Origin: Fictibacillus macauensis ZFHKF-1
GTDB taxonomy: Bacteria > Bacillota > Bacilli > Bacillales > Fictibacillaceae
Assembly: GCF_000269865.1 (NCBI RefSeq)
Contig: NZ_AKKV01000027.1
Location: 124,001 to 188,000 of the forward strand
DNA: 64,000 nucleotides
Direction of reading: 5' to 3'
Positions 1-9,913 of this stretch are shown in pieces. Position 1 is the first letter of the stretch. Every line of letters starts with the position of its first letter. The position numbers and the translations under genes were made by a program. Under the pieces are notes generated by a model that saw nothing but the letters and a program-made list of their open reading frames with translations, made no database searches and was not told where the DNA came from.

Positions 1-726
1 AGAGTCTTACTGCCATATGTAAGAGGCGACTCTTCACATTCAATCGAACACTTGCTTTTTCAATGGTTTTTGGAGCAATTAGATCATCAAGTACGAAGTT
101 TTCAAGCAAAAACTCGCTTTTTATTTTTTAGTGGACCGTCTGGAGGTGGGAAAACAACGTGTATTGCGAAAATCGCTGCACACGAAGTTTTAACAAAAGG
201 TACAAACGTGGCACTCATTACAACCGATACGAGGCGGGCAGGAGCCATTCAGCAATTAAAAGTGTATAGTGATGCATTGCACATTCCATTTCAAGTTGCG
301 TACTCTGAAGACTTTCTACAAAAGGCGCTCCAACGATTTGCATCGTATGATCTCGTGTTAGTGGATCAGCACAGTGAGCAAGCTGTGCTGTTTCCGAATG
401 AAACGTTCAATATGAGCGATGACGTGGTAGTAGAAAGCGCGAATATTTTAGTAGTTCCAATGACTTCTAACTATAAAGATGTAAAACAAGTCTTAAAGGC
501 TTACCAAGGAAGGCAACCCCTTCAGATGGTGATTACAAAGGTGGATGAAACGGTCTCACTAGGTTTGCTGCTCAATCTGATGATTTTACATAAGCTTCCT
601 GTAATGTATATGACGAATGGACATTCCATACCAGAAGACTTATTTGTACCTTCTCATACATCGATTGTCTCTCTTTATTTGCAGCAATGTAAACAACAGC
701 CTCCTTCTATGAAGAGGAATACGTAA
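1..726 (+). CDS. flhF: FlhF, SRP-type flagellar GTPase (5' truncated by window edge, divergent)
   Basis: Partial: the frame is open from base 1, so the true start lies upstream. Only the GTPase (NG) domain is visible. A P-loop reads GPSGGGKTT, followed by TTDTRRAGAIQQL, which matches the FlhF/Ffh G2 region, and ITKVD as the G4 guanine-specificity motif. The C-terminal stretch near YMTNGHSIPEDL matches the FlhF closing loop. FlhF is an SRP-like GTPase that helps place flagella. Odd: the G3 motif, normally D-T-A-G-R, reads LVDQHSEQ here, so the glycine and TAG are lost. It is followed directly by cheA, not by flhG. Confidence 0.85.
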   Translation, partial: RVLLPYVRGDSSHSIEHLLFQWFLEQLDHQVRSFQAKTRFLFFSGPSGGGKTTCIAKIAAHEVLTKGTNVALITTDTRRAGAIQQLKVYSDALHIPFQVAYSEDFLQKALQRFASYDLVLVDQHSEQAVLFPNETFNMSDDVVVESANILVVPMTSNYKDVKQVLKAYQGRQPLQMVITKVDETVSLGLLLNLMILHKLPVMYMTNGHSIPEDLFVPSHTSIVSLYLQQCKQQPPSMKRNT

Positions 727-755
727 AAAAAGTGTATAAAAGACAATAGTTGGTC

Positions 756-783
756 TAAAGAAATAGCCTTTTTTTACCGATAA
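756..783 (+). promoter_or_regulatory. Candidate sigma-D (flagellar) promoter before cheA
   Basis: TAAA at 756-759, a 16-base spacer, then ACCGATAA at 776-783. This fits the SigD pattern TAAA-N14-16-GCCGATAT with mismatches at the first and last bases of the -10. It would let cheA, cheW, cheD, sigD and swrB be transcribed by SigD itself. Inferred from the match only. Confidence 0.5.
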
Positions 784-843
784 AAATAAGAGTACCTTAA
801 CAAGCAATGGGAAAGAAGGCTTTTGGGAGAGGAGTCTGTAAAT

Positions 844-2733
844 GTGGAAAATGAAGCTTACTTAGCACTTTTTATTGAAGAAAGTAAGGAACATGTGCAA
901 CGGCTAAATAATCAGCTATTGCTGTTAGAGAAAAATCCTGAAGATTTGGAGACTATTAAGGAAATTTTCCGTTCAGCTCACACGCTAAAAGGAATGGCGG
1001 CTTCCATGGGCTTTGAACATTTAACCGCGTTAACACATGCGCTAGAAAATATTTTAGATGCACTTTTAAACCAAGCGCTAGACGTGTCACAAGAAGTAGT
1101 AGATGGTTTATTGACTGCATGTGATGTTTTAGAAGATATGATCAGCTCCATAGAGGAAGGGCACGAAAACCCGCACGATATTTCCGGAATTGTCGCAATG
1201 TTAGAAGAGATTGCAACCGCTCAACCTCAAGAAACGTTGAGAAAAAGTGTAAACATTCAGCACGCAGATTCTCAACGAGGTGAGGGAGAAACGTTATATG
1301 ACGTGCGCGTATCCTTAAGTGATGATTGTGCGTTAAAAGCGGTGCGTGCTTACATGATTGTCCAGGCGTTAGAAGAGGATGGGTACATTGTTGAAGCGAA
1401 TCCACCTCTTGAAGCAATGGGAGGACGATTTCAAGAGAAGGATCTCTCGTTTCTTTATCGTACAAAGCAGAAAGAAAGTGAGATTAAGAACAGACTAAAC
1501 AGTATTTCTGAAATAAAGGCGATGGTTGTCCATCCGCATTCCCAAAGTGACGGAACGCCGAAAAAAGGAGATAAAACAAGCCCTACTAAAACAATTCGAG
1601 TGAGCATGGAACGCTTGGATCATTTAATGAATTTATTTGAAGAACTTGTTATTGATCGAGGCCGACTTGAGAAAATTGCGCTTGATGTAGAGCATGTGGA
1701 GTTACAAGAAACAGTAGAACGGATGTCACGTATTTCCTCTGATTTGCAAGATATCGTGCTAACGATGCGGATGGTACCTATCGAGCAAGTTTTTAATCGC
1801 TTTCCGAGAATGATTCGAAGTTTAGCGAAAGATTTAGGGAAAAAAGTGCAATTAACGATAGAGGGTGAAAGTACAGAGTTGGATCGAACGGTCATTGATG
1901 AGTTGGGCGATTCACTCGTTCACTTATTAAGAAATAGCATGGATCATGGCATTGAATTACCTCACATTAGGCAACAACAAGGAAAAAAAGAGCATGGAAC
2001 CATTTCTTTAAAAGCCTATCATAGCGGCAATCACGTCTTTATTGAGATTAAAGATGATGGCGGGGGTGTGCGGTACGATCATGTGTCGAAACGAGCTGTT
2101 GAGCGAGGAATTGTCACCCAAAAAGTCGCTGATGACATGACAGAGCAAGAAATTGCACAATTATTATTTTCACCAGGATTCTCAACGGCAGAAGTTGTTT
2201 CTGACGTATCGGGAAGAGGGGTTGGTTTAGACGCAGTGAAATCGAAAATTGAATCGCTTGGAGGCGCTGTGTCACTTGTTTCCAAACAAGGAGAAGGAAC
2301 GCATTTTTTTATTCAGCTACCGTTAACGCTTTCCATCCTTTCCGCACTGCTTGTTGTTTCTGATGAGCAAATTTATGCGATTCCACTATCATCGGTTATT
2401 GAGACGGCCTTCATTGAGCATCAAGATATTCGCAGTATTCATCATAAGCGAGTGATGGATTATCGAGGAACCATCATTCCGTTGCTCTTCTTAACAGATA
2501 TTCTCTCACCTTCATCCCTACAAAAAAAGATTGCACAACGCTCTTTCGTTGTCATCCTAAAAAAAGGTGCTTCATTGATTGGTGTTGTTGTTGACTTTTT
2601 TATCGGTCAAAAAGAAATTGTCTTAAAGTCATTGGGTCACTATTTATCCGGTGTATTTGCCATATCGGGAGCTACAATCTTAGGAGATGGGCAAGTGGCG
2701 CTCGTTCTAGACGCCAATTCATTAATGAAATAA
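844..2733 (+). CDS. cheA: Chemotaxis histidine kinase CheA
   Basis: Receptor-coupled histidine kinase that autophosphorylates and passes phosphate to CheY. I chose GTG 844 (629 aa): GGGAGAGGA sits about ten bases upstream, and the protein then begins MENEAYLALFIEES, aligned with B. subtilis CheA. An in-frame TTG at 823 would add seven residues. HPt domain with phospho-acceptor His46 in RSAHTLKG; P2-like region about 140-215; dimerisation helices about 245-300; ATP-binding core with NSMDHG near 363, DDGGG near 404 and GRGVGLDAV near 457; C-terminal CheW-like domain from about 490. It directly follows flhF; flhG and cheB are missing between them. Confidence 0.96.
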   Translation: MENEAYLALFIEESKEHVQRLNNQLLLLEKNPEDLETIKEIFRSAHTLKGMAASMGFEHLTALTHALENILDALLNQALDVSQEVVDGLLTACDVLEDMISSIEEGHENPHDISGIVAMLEEIATAQPQETLRKSVNIQHADSQRGEGETLYDVRVSLSDDCALKAVRAYMIVQALEEDGYIVEANPPLEAMGGRFQEKDLSFLYRTKQKESEIKNRLNSISEIKAMVVHPHSQSDGTPKKGDKTSPTKTIRVSMERLDHLMNLFEELVIDRGRLEKIALDVEHVELQETVERMSRISSDLQDIVLTMRMVPIEQVFNRFPRMIRSLAKDLGKKVQLTIEGESTELDRTVIDELGDSLVHLLRNSMDHGIELPHIRQQQGKKEHGTISLKAYHSGNHVFIEIKDDGGGVRYDHVSKRAVERGIVTQKVADDMTEQEIAQLLFSPGFSTAEVVSDVSGRGVGLDAVKSKIESLGGAVSLVSKQGEGTHFFIQLPLTLSILSALLVVSDEQIYAIPLSSVIETAFIEHQDIRSIHHKRVMDYRGTIIPLLFLTDILSPSSLQKKIAQRSFVVILKKGASLIGVVVDFFIGQKEIVLKSLGHYLSGVFAISGATILGDGQVALVLDANSLMK

Positions 2734-2746
2734 GAGGAGGTCTACA

Positions 2747-3217
2747 ATGAGTGAAAATGAAATGAAAATTATCGTTTTTTTATTAAGAAATGAAGAGTAC
2801 GGCGTAAATGTTGAGCAGGTACGCTCGATTGAACGCATGCTGCCTATTACACGCGTTCCGAGAACGCCGGCTTTTGTTAAAGGAGTCATCAACTTACGAG
2901 GTGTTGTCACACCTGTGATCGATTTACGTGAACGATTTCTGTTTGAAAAAAACGAAGTAACAGATGAAACGCGGATTATTATCGTTTCTGTCCAAGAGTT
3001 AGAAGTGGGTCTTGTTGTGGATGCAGCGAACGATGTGATAGACCTTCCACTGCGAGAGATTGTGGCACCACCTGAGCTGATCTCTGGGGTGGCAGCCAAG
3101 TATTTATCGGGTGTCGCTAAATGGGAGGAGCGTTTGCTCGTTTTATTAAATCTTGAAGAAGTATTAAATCAGGAGGAGTTACATGCCCTTCATGATGCAG
3201 ATTTTTCTTACTCCTAA
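2747..3217 (+). CDS. cheW: Chemotaxis coupling protein CheW
   Basis: Scaffold joining chemoreceptors to CheA at the membrane array. The 156 residues are a single CheW domain: FLLRNEEYGVNVEQVRSIE at the N-terminus, then ITRVPRTPAFVKGVINLRG, the classic CheW signature, and VIDLRERF. GAGGAGG lies just before ATG 2747, and the gene starts 13 bases after cheA. In B. subtilis cheC follows cheW; here only 77 bases separate it from cheD and no CheC-like reading frame fits. Confidence 0.97.
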   Translation: MSENEMKIIVFLLRNEEYGVNVEQVRSIERMLPITRVPRTPAFVKGVINLRGVVTPVIDLRERFLFEKNEVTDETRIIIVSVQELEVGLVVDAANDVIDLPLREIVAPPELISGVAAKYLSGVAKWEERLLVLLNLEEVLNQEELHALHDADFSYS

Positions 3218-3294
3218 ACAGAGCGCTACTAATGGATCTAGAGAAGCGCGGGTCAGAAATAACGAAGCTGCTCGTATGTTTATGAGGTTCACAC

Positions 3295-3783
3295 GTGATG
3301 TCTAATACAATCAATATCGGAATGGCTGAAATGGCGATCGTAACGTCGCCTCATTGTGTGCAAACAATGGGACTGGGCTCATGTGTGGGCATTGTTCTTT
3401 ATGATTTATCACAGCAAATTGCGGGCATGGCGCATGTTATGTTACCGCATGCTGCGCTCGCTTCTCGGCAAACGACATTAGTAGGAAAATATGCAAATAC
3501 AGCCGTTGTAGCGCTCGTTGAACAGCTTTGTGATCAACGTGCAACATTGTCGCGCCTGCAAGCAAAAATGGCAGGTGGGGCAGAGATGTTTCAGTTTACG
3601 TCTCAAGATCATATGCGAATCGGTCCGCGAAATGTCGAGGCCTTAAAAAAAGAGCTTCAAAAGCTAAAGATTCCTCTTGTGGCAGAAGATACGGGAGGTC
3701 ATCATGGTCGTACGATTGCTTTTCAACCTGCAACAGGAAAGCTGTTTATAAAAACGATAGATCAAGGAGCGACCGTACTGTAA
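3295..3783 (+). CDS. cheD: Chemoreceptor glutamine deamidase CheD
   Basis: CheD deamidates glutamines on chemoreceptors and, in Bacillus, exchanges between receptors and CheC. The family pattern is clear: MGLGSCVGIVLYD with catalytic Cys30, GMAHVMLPH with His47, then AKMAGGAEMF and GRTIAFQPATGKL. Length (162 aa) is normal. GTG 3295 or ATG 3298 could be the start; GAGG at 3284-3287 serves either. Odd: its usual partner CheC is not encoded next to it, so CheD here may act mainly as a receptor deamidase unless cheC lies elsewhere. Confidence 0.94.
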   Translation: MMSNTINIGMAEMAIVTSPHCVQTMGLGSCVGIVLYDLSQQIAGMAHVMLPHAALASRQTTLVGKYANTAVVALVEQLCDQRATLSRLQAKMAGGAEMFQFTSQDHMRIGPRNVEALKKELQKLKIPLVAEDTGGHHGRTIAFQPATGKLFIKTIDQGATVL

Positions 3784-3814
3784 AGCGGCGCTATCGGATA
3801 AAGGAGGGAGTAGG

Positions 3815-4582
3815 ATGATATCTTCTACTTCAATTAAAAAAGAACAAGCAACATGGAATAAATGGTTAACAGAGCGAGATCCAGAAGCGGGCGATGCGTT
3901 ATTGCGCTTTTATATGCCCCTTGTGCAATACCATGTCCAACGAATTGCCTCGGGTCTTCCTAAAAATATAAGTCGTGATGAGCTGAAAAGTTTAGGAATG
4001 CATGGTTTGCTTGATGCATTAGAAAAATTTGAAGTGTCTAGAGATTTGAAATTTGATACATATGCTTCCTTTCGTATTCGCGGAGCGATTCTCGATGGTC
4101 TACGCAAAGAAGATTGGTTGCCACGCTCCCTTCGTGAAAAATCAAAACGAATTGAAGCGGCGATAGAGCAGTTAGAACAACAAAATTTACGTACAGTAAC
4201 GGCCGAGGAAGTTGCTGAAGAAACAGGTTTTTCAGAAGATGAAGTCACCACCATCTTAACAGAAAGCTTCTTTGCTAACATTCTTTCAATTGATGAAGAG
4301 AATAAAGAAGGAGAAAGTAAAGATAAGTCTTCTTTTACAATTGAGGATAAAAAATCAATTGCTCCTGAAACGGAAATGGTTCAAAAAGAACTTCATGCCG
4401 AACTGGCCGACATGATTATGACCTTAACGGAAAAAGAACAACTCGTTGTTAGCTTGTTTTATTATGAAGAGCTTACTTTTACAGAAATAGGTCGTGTGCT
4501 AAGTTTATCCACGTCCCGCATTTCACAAATTCATTCAAAAGCGCTATTTCGCTTGCGTCAAGTCTTAAAAAAATACGTATGA
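3815..4582 (+). CDS. sigD: RNA polymerase sigma factor SigD (sigma-28/FliA family)
   Basis: Directs transcription of flagellin, late flagellar, chemotaxis and autolysin genes. 255 aa, near the usual length. Region 2 reads LVQYHVQRIASGLPKNISRDEL then GLLDALEKF and FDTYASFRIRGAILDGLR; region 3 begins near DWLPRSLREKSKRIE; region 4 has LTEKEQLVVSLFYYEELTF and ends in a helix-turn-helix with STSRISQIHSKA. AGGAGG stands before ATG 3815. Its location at the end of the che cluster is the same as in B. subtilis. It may be autoregulated through the sigma-D-like site at 756-783. Confidence 0.97.
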   Translation: MISSTSIKKEQATWNKWLTERDPEAGDALLRFYMPLVQYHVQRIASGLPKNISRDELKSLGMHGLLDALEKFEVSRDLKFDTYASFRIRGAILDGLRKEDWLPRSLREKSKRIEAAIEQLEQQNLRTVTAEEVAEETGFSEDEVTTILTESFFANILSIDEENKEGESKDKSSFTIEDKKSIAPETEMVQKELHAELADMIMTLTEKEQLVVSLFYYEELTFTEIGRVLSLSTSRISQIHSKALFRLRQVLKKYV

Positions 4583-4613
4583 TGCATGAAAAGAAAAAAA
4601 GGAGAAGGTCTGT

Positions 4614-4961
4614 ATGTGGCTTGTCCTAAGCGGGATTTTGCATCTTATTTGTTTATATTGCTTGATTTTATTATGGCAAAAGCAATCGATCACCAATACG
4701 GTTGTGAACGATAACGTGCATGTAAAACAAGAAATGGAAGAACTATTAGCTCTTTATATAGAAGAAATGAAAGATCAAAATGACGCGTTAAAAACACTGA
4801 TCCGTCCATCAGACGTCGATTTTGTAGAAACGCCTAAAAAATCATACGAAGAACAAGTATTACATTTGGCAAAAAAGGGGCATACTGCTTTAGAAATCGC
4901 TCAACTGTTACAAAAGGGCGAAGGCGAGGTGGCCTTTTTACTTAAAGTGGCACAAACTTAG
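4614..4961 (+). CDS. swrB: SwrB-like membrane-anchored motility protein, short form
   Basis: Single N-terminal transmembrane helix (about residues 3-20), then a charged helical region with EEMKDQNDALK and a small C-terminal motif, GHTALEIAQLLQKGEGEVAFLL, typical of SwrB/YlxL. B. subtilis SwrB is about 167 aa and promotes flagellar type III export and swarming; this 115-residue version has a shorter linker. AAAGGAGAAGG precedes ATG 4614, and the position right after sigD supports the assignment, which otherwise rests on weak sequence similarity. Confidence 0.75.
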   Translation: MWLVLSGILHLICLYCLILLWQKQSITNTVVNDNVHVKQEMEELLALYIEEMKDQNDALKTLIRPSDVDFVETPKKSYEEQVLHLAKKGHTALEIAQLLQKGEGEVAFLLKVAQT

Positions 4962-5010
4962 AAAAAAAGCATGTAGAGATCCATCATTTTTTCACCAATT
5001 ATATTTTTTC

Positions 5011-5040
5011 TTGCTACTTGTTGTAGATGTATGGTATATT
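5011..5040 (+). promoter_or_regulatory. Sigma-A-type promoter for rpsB
   Basis: TTGCTA at 5011-5016, an 18-base spacer and TATATT at 5035-5040 with an extended TGG just before it. It lies in the 195-base gap after swrB and would produce a leader of about 110 bases for rpsB. Confidence 0.65.
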
Positions 5041-5064
5041 TATTTTCGGTGTTAATCACACACG

Positions 5065-5111
5065 TCTGTAGATTTAGCTGACGGTGCTACAGAAATGTAG
5101 TTTCGGCTAAA
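5065..5111 (+). promoter_or_regulatory. Structured rpsB leader RNA, candidate autoregulatory element
   Basis: CTACA-GAAA-TGTAG (5087-5100) is a perfect hairpin with a GAAA tetraloop, enclosed by TTTAGC (5073-5078) pairing with GCTAAA (5106-5111). TCTGTAG at 5065-5071 could instead pair with CTACAGA at 5087-5093, a mutually exclusive fold. It sits between the rpsB promoter and its Shine-Dalgarno site. A role in feedback by ribosomal protein S2 is inference. Confidence 0.45.
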
Positions 5112-5156
5112 GAAGACGCAGGCGGAGGAAAACAAAAACCATCAGGAGGTGCCATT

Positions 5157-5882
5157 ATGGCAGTCATTTCAATGAAACAACTATTGGAAGCCGGCGTACA
5201 CTTCGGTCATCAGACTCGTCGCTGGAATCCAAAAATGTCTCGTTACATCTTCACAGAGCGTAACGGCATTTACATCATCGATCTTCAAAAAACAGTTAAA
5301 AAAGTTGAAGAATGTTACAACGTAATGAGAGAAATCGCTGGAAACGGTGGAAAAATTCTTTTCGTTGGAACAAAAAAACAAGCACAAGACTCTGTTAAAG
5401 AAGAAGCAGAACGTTCTGGCATGTATTTCATCAACCAACGTTGGTTAGGTGGAACACTTACAAACTTCGGAACAATCCGCAAGCGTATTAACCGTCTTAA
5501 AGAGCTTGAAAGAATGCAAGAAGATGGAACATTCGATGTTCTTCCTAAGAAAGAAGTTATCATTCTTAAGAAGGAAATGGATCGTCTTGAAAAATTCTTA
5601 GGCGGTATTAAAGACATGAATGGTCTTCCTGATGCATTGTTCATCGTAGACCCACGTAAAGAGCGTATCGCTGTAGCGGAAGCTCGCAAGTTGAACATTC
5701 CGATTATCGCGATCGTGGATACTAACTGTGATCCTGACGAAGTTGATCACGTGATCCCTGGTAACGATGATGCAATTCGTGCAGTTAAACTTCTTACTGG
5801 TAAAATGGCTGATGCTATTATCGAAGCTAACCAAGGCGGAGAAGAGCAAGAAGTGAAAAACGACGAAGAAACATCTGCATAA
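5157..5882 (+). CDS. rpsB: 30S ribosomal protein S2
   Basis: 241 aa, full length. Starts [27 protein letters not shown] and includes [24 protein letters not shown] and [12 protein letters not shown], all hallmark S2 segments; the C-terminus is acidic. CAGGAGGTG precedes ATG 5157. It has its own promoter and leader and is followed by a hairpin before tsf, the common rpsB-tsf arrangement. Confidence 0.99.
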   Translation: MAVISMKQLLEAGVHFGHQTRRWNPKMSRYIFTERNGIYIIDLQKTVKKVEECYNVMREIAGNGGKILFVGTKKQAQDSVKEEAERSGMYFINQRWLGGTLTNFGTIRKRINRLKELERMQEDGTFDVLPKKEVIILKKEMDRLEKFLGGIKDMNGLPDALFIVDPRKERIAVAEARKLNIPIIAIVDTNCDPDEVDHVIPGNDDAIRAVKLLTGKMADAIIEANQGGEEQEVKNDEETSA

Positions 5883-5895
5883 GCAATATAAACAG

Positions 5896-5936
5896 AAGGG
5901 TGATGGAGGGGATATACCCTTTGTCACCCTTTTTTC
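5896..5936 (+). terminator. Hairpin-T terminator/attenuator between rpsB and tsf
   Basis: AGGGTGA near 5898 pairs with TCACCCT ending near 5931, with further inner pairing of GGGG and ACCC, followed by TTTTTT. It probably lowers tsf transcription relative to rpsB rather than separating them fully. Confidence 0.7.
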
Positions 5937-5977
5937 ATGAGCACACAATGGCTACATAAATCAAAGGAGGAATTACA

Positions 5978-7674
<1,697 letters not shown>

Positions 7675-7676
7675 TC

Positions 7677-8234
7677 ATGGCAAAAGAAATTTTAGCAAAT
7701 GCTCAAGAGCGTATGAAAAAAGGAATTTCAGCATTTCAGCGTGAACTAACGTCTGTTCGTGCAGGACGTGCTAATCCTTCACTGCTAGATCGTATTACAG
7801 TAGATTATTATGGTGCGGCAACACCACTTAATCAAATGGCTGGTATCACGGTTCCTGAAGCGCGTTTACTCGTTATTCAACCGTATGACAAAACGGTCCT
7901 TGGTGACATCGAAAAAGCCATTCAAAAATCCGATTTAGGATTAACAACATCGAATGATGGACAAATCATCCGCATTGCTATTCCAGCGTTAACAGAAGAG
8001 CGTCGTAAAGAGCTAGTAAAGCTCGTTAAAAAATACGGTGAAGAAGCGAAGGTTGCTTTGCGTAACGTGCGTCGTGATGCAAACGATGAATTGAAAAAAG
8101 CGGAAAAAGACGGTGAAATTACCGAAGATGAACTACGCCGCTATACAGAAGATGTTCAAAAGCTAACAGATAAGCACATTAGCGAAGTAGATCAAGTGGC
8201 TACAAATAAAGAACAAGAAATTATGGAAGTATAA
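7677..8234 (+). CDS. frr: Ribosome recycling factor
   Basis: Splits post-termination ribosomes with EF-G. 185 aa, standard length, one RRF domain: [53 protein letters not shown] and the C-terminal helix ending EQEIMEV. AGGGGGA precedes ATG 7677. Translationally close to pyrH, as in other Bacillaceae. Confidence 0.99.
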   Translation: MAKEILANAQERMKKGISAFQRELTSVRAGRANPSLLDRITVDYYGAATPLNQMAGITVPEARLLVIQPYDKTVLGDIEKAIQKSDLGLTTSNDGQIIRIAIPALTEERRKELVKLVKKYGEEAKVALRNVRRDANDELKKAEKDGEITEDELRRYTEDVQKLTDKHISEVDQVATNKEQEIMEV

Positions 8235-8263
8235 TTGCTTTCCTTGTAAAATAAAATAAGAAA

Positions 8264-8290
8264 AGCCCTCTTTATACAGGGGGTTTTTTT
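8264..8290 (+). terminator. Rho-independent terminator after frr
   Basis: CCCTC at 8266-8270 pairs with a G-rich 3' arm ending near 8283, followed by seven T. It separates the translation genes from uppS. Confidence 0.75.
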
Positions 8291-8320
8291 GTTAAGTCTG
8301 GATTAAATGGGGGCTTTGCC

Positions 8321-9079
8321 ATGCTTGACAGAATCGCATTCTGGAAAAAAGATGATAAATCGGCAGTTGAAGTAAACAAAGAATTGATACCAGCTCATAT
8401 AGCGATTATTATGGATGGAAACGGGAGATGGGCGCGGAAAAGAGGACTGCCTCGAATTGCGGGTCATCATGAAGGAATGAAAGTCGTAAAGAAAATTGTA
8501 AAGCACGCAAGCCGCCTCGGTGTAAAAGTGTTAACACTTTACGCGTTTTCAACCGAAAATTGGAAACGTCCGCGTGATGAAGTTGATTTTCTTATGAAGT
8601 TACCTGGGGAATTTCTCAGTAGCTTTCTTCCGGAATTGATTGAAGAAAATGTTCAAGTTCAAATTATGGGCTATAAAGAAGTCTTACCAGTACATACCGT
8701 TAAGGCGGTAGATGAAGCCATTGAGAAAACGAAAGAAAACACAGGCCTTATTTTGAATTTTGCCTTAAACTATGGAAGTCGAAGTGAAATTACTTCCGCC
8801 TTACAACACATTGCAACGGACGTTCAAAACGGTGAGCTTTCAGCAGCTGATATTAATGAATCATTAATACAGCGCTACTTAATGACAGCGCACTTACCAG
8901 ATCCCGACCTGTTAATACGAACGAGCGGTGAAGTTCGTTTAAGTAACTTTATGCTGTGGCAGCTTGCCTACAGTGAGTTTTGGTTTACGGATGTTAATTG
9001 GCCGGATTTTTCAGGAGAACATTTAAATCAAGCGATCTATGACTTTCAAAATCGCGGCCGACGCTTTGGCGGTGTATAA
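8321..9079 (+). CDS. uppS: Undecaprenyl diphosphate synthase
   Basis: cis-Prenyltransferase that extends farnesyl diphosphate to the C55 carrier for wall polymers. 252 aa. IIMDGNGRWA with catalytic Asp32, HHEGMK, YAFSTENWKR, then RTSGEVRLSNFMLWQ and the C-terminal IYDFQNRGRRFGG. ATG 8321. Opens a run of envelope genes (uppS, cdsA, dxr, rseP) separated by 14 to 25 bases. Confidence 0.98.
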   Translation: MLDRIAFWKKDDKSAVEVNKELIPAHIAIIMDGNGRWARKRGLPRIAGHHEGMKVVKKIVKHASRLGVKVLTLYAFSTENWKRPRDEVDFLMKLPGEFLSSFLPELIEENVQVQIMGYKEVLPVHTVKAVDEAIEKTKENTGLILNFALNYGSRSEITSALQHIATDVQNGELSAADINESLIQRYLMTAHLPDPDLLIRTSGEVRLSNFMLWQLAYSEFWFTDVNWPDFSGEHLNQAIYDFQNRGRRFGGV

Positions 9080-9093
9080 TAAAAGGAGGATCT

Positions 9094-9888
9094 ATGAAAC
9101 AGCGTATTATTACAGGCGTTATTGCAGCAGCTTTTTTCATAGGAATTACAGTATACGGAAAGTTACCATTTGCTCTTGTTATTATTGCACTTGCACTGAT
9201 TGGAGTCTATGAGCTACTCCGCATGAAAGGTATTTCAGCGCTTTCTGCACCAGGATTGATTGGCTTTTTATTAACAATTGGTTTTGTCATTCCTTCAAAT
9301 TGGAAACACGTTGTCTTTTTGCATCTTTCTACTTCAGAATTCCTTATGATTGGTCTATTGTTACTGTTATTTGTAACGGTAGCTTCAAAAAATTCATTTA
9401 CTTTTGATGGTGTAGGATTCGTTCTGCTATCTAGCTTATATGTAGGATATGGGTTTTATTATGTATATGAAACACGCATGATGGATCATGGATTAAGTAT
9501 TTTATTTTTTATCTTATTTATGATTTGGGGAGCAGATTCAGGTGCTTATTTTTTCGGAAAAGCTTTCGGGAAACGCAAGCTATGGCCTGTTATTAGTCCG
9601 AATAAAACCATAGAAGGAGCATTAGGTGGCATTTTTGTCAGTCTCGTTGTCGGCTTCGTTTGCTACTTTGTTCATTTTATTCACTTTTCATGGCTAACCG
9701 TTTTAGTCATGGCACTCATGGCTGGTATATTTGGACAAATTGGTGACTTAGTACAGTCAGCATTTAAGCGTCATTATGGTGTGAAAGATTCTGGGAATAT
9801 CCTTCCAGGTCATGGTGGTATATTAGATCGAATGGATAGTTGGTTATTTGTGCTTCCATTGCTGCATGTGCTTCACTTGCTTTCATAG
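9094..9888 (+). CDS. cdsA: Phosphatidate cytidylyltransferase (CDP-diglyceride synthase)
   Basis: Makes CDP-diacylglycerol, precursor of membrane phospholipids; PgsA encoded at 53020 uses the product. 264 aa, about eight hydrophobic segments. The signature near the C-terminus reads [18 protein letters not shown] followed by [25 protein letters not shown] and [15 protein letters not shown] are also family motifs. AAAGGAGG precedes ATG 9094. Confidence 0.97.
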   Translation: MKQRIITGVIAAAFFIGITVYGKLPFALVIIALALIGVYELLRMKGISALSAPGLIGFLLTIGFVIPSNWKHVVFLHLSTSEFLMIGLLLLLFVTVASKNSFTFDGVGFVLLSSLYVGYGFYYVYETRMMDHGLSILFFILFMIWGADSGAYFFGKAFGKRKLWPVISPNKTIEGALGGIFVSLVVGFVCYFVHFIHFSWLTVLVMALMAGIFGQIGDLVQSAFKRHYGVKDSGNILPGHGGILDRMDSWLFVLPLLHVLHLLS

Positions 9889-9913
9889 AGAAACAGAAAA
9901 CAAGGAGTGTCCA

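Noticed and set aside
1142-1465. 107-codon open frame on the - strand inside cheA
   Set aside because: No ribosome-binding site or recognisable homology; it is antisense to a strongly conserved gene.
2722-3099. 125-codon - strand frame opposite cheW
   Set aside because: Ser/Thr-rich shadow translation of cheW with no family resemblance.
3235-3288. 17-codon frame MDLEKRGSEITKLLVCL between cheW and cheD as a cheC remnant
   Set aside because: Too short and without CheC motifs; probably just spacer.
9848-9913. Cys-rich N-terminal extension of dxr
   Set aside because: It reads the end of cdsA in another frame; ATG 9914 has a proper Shine-Dalgarno site.
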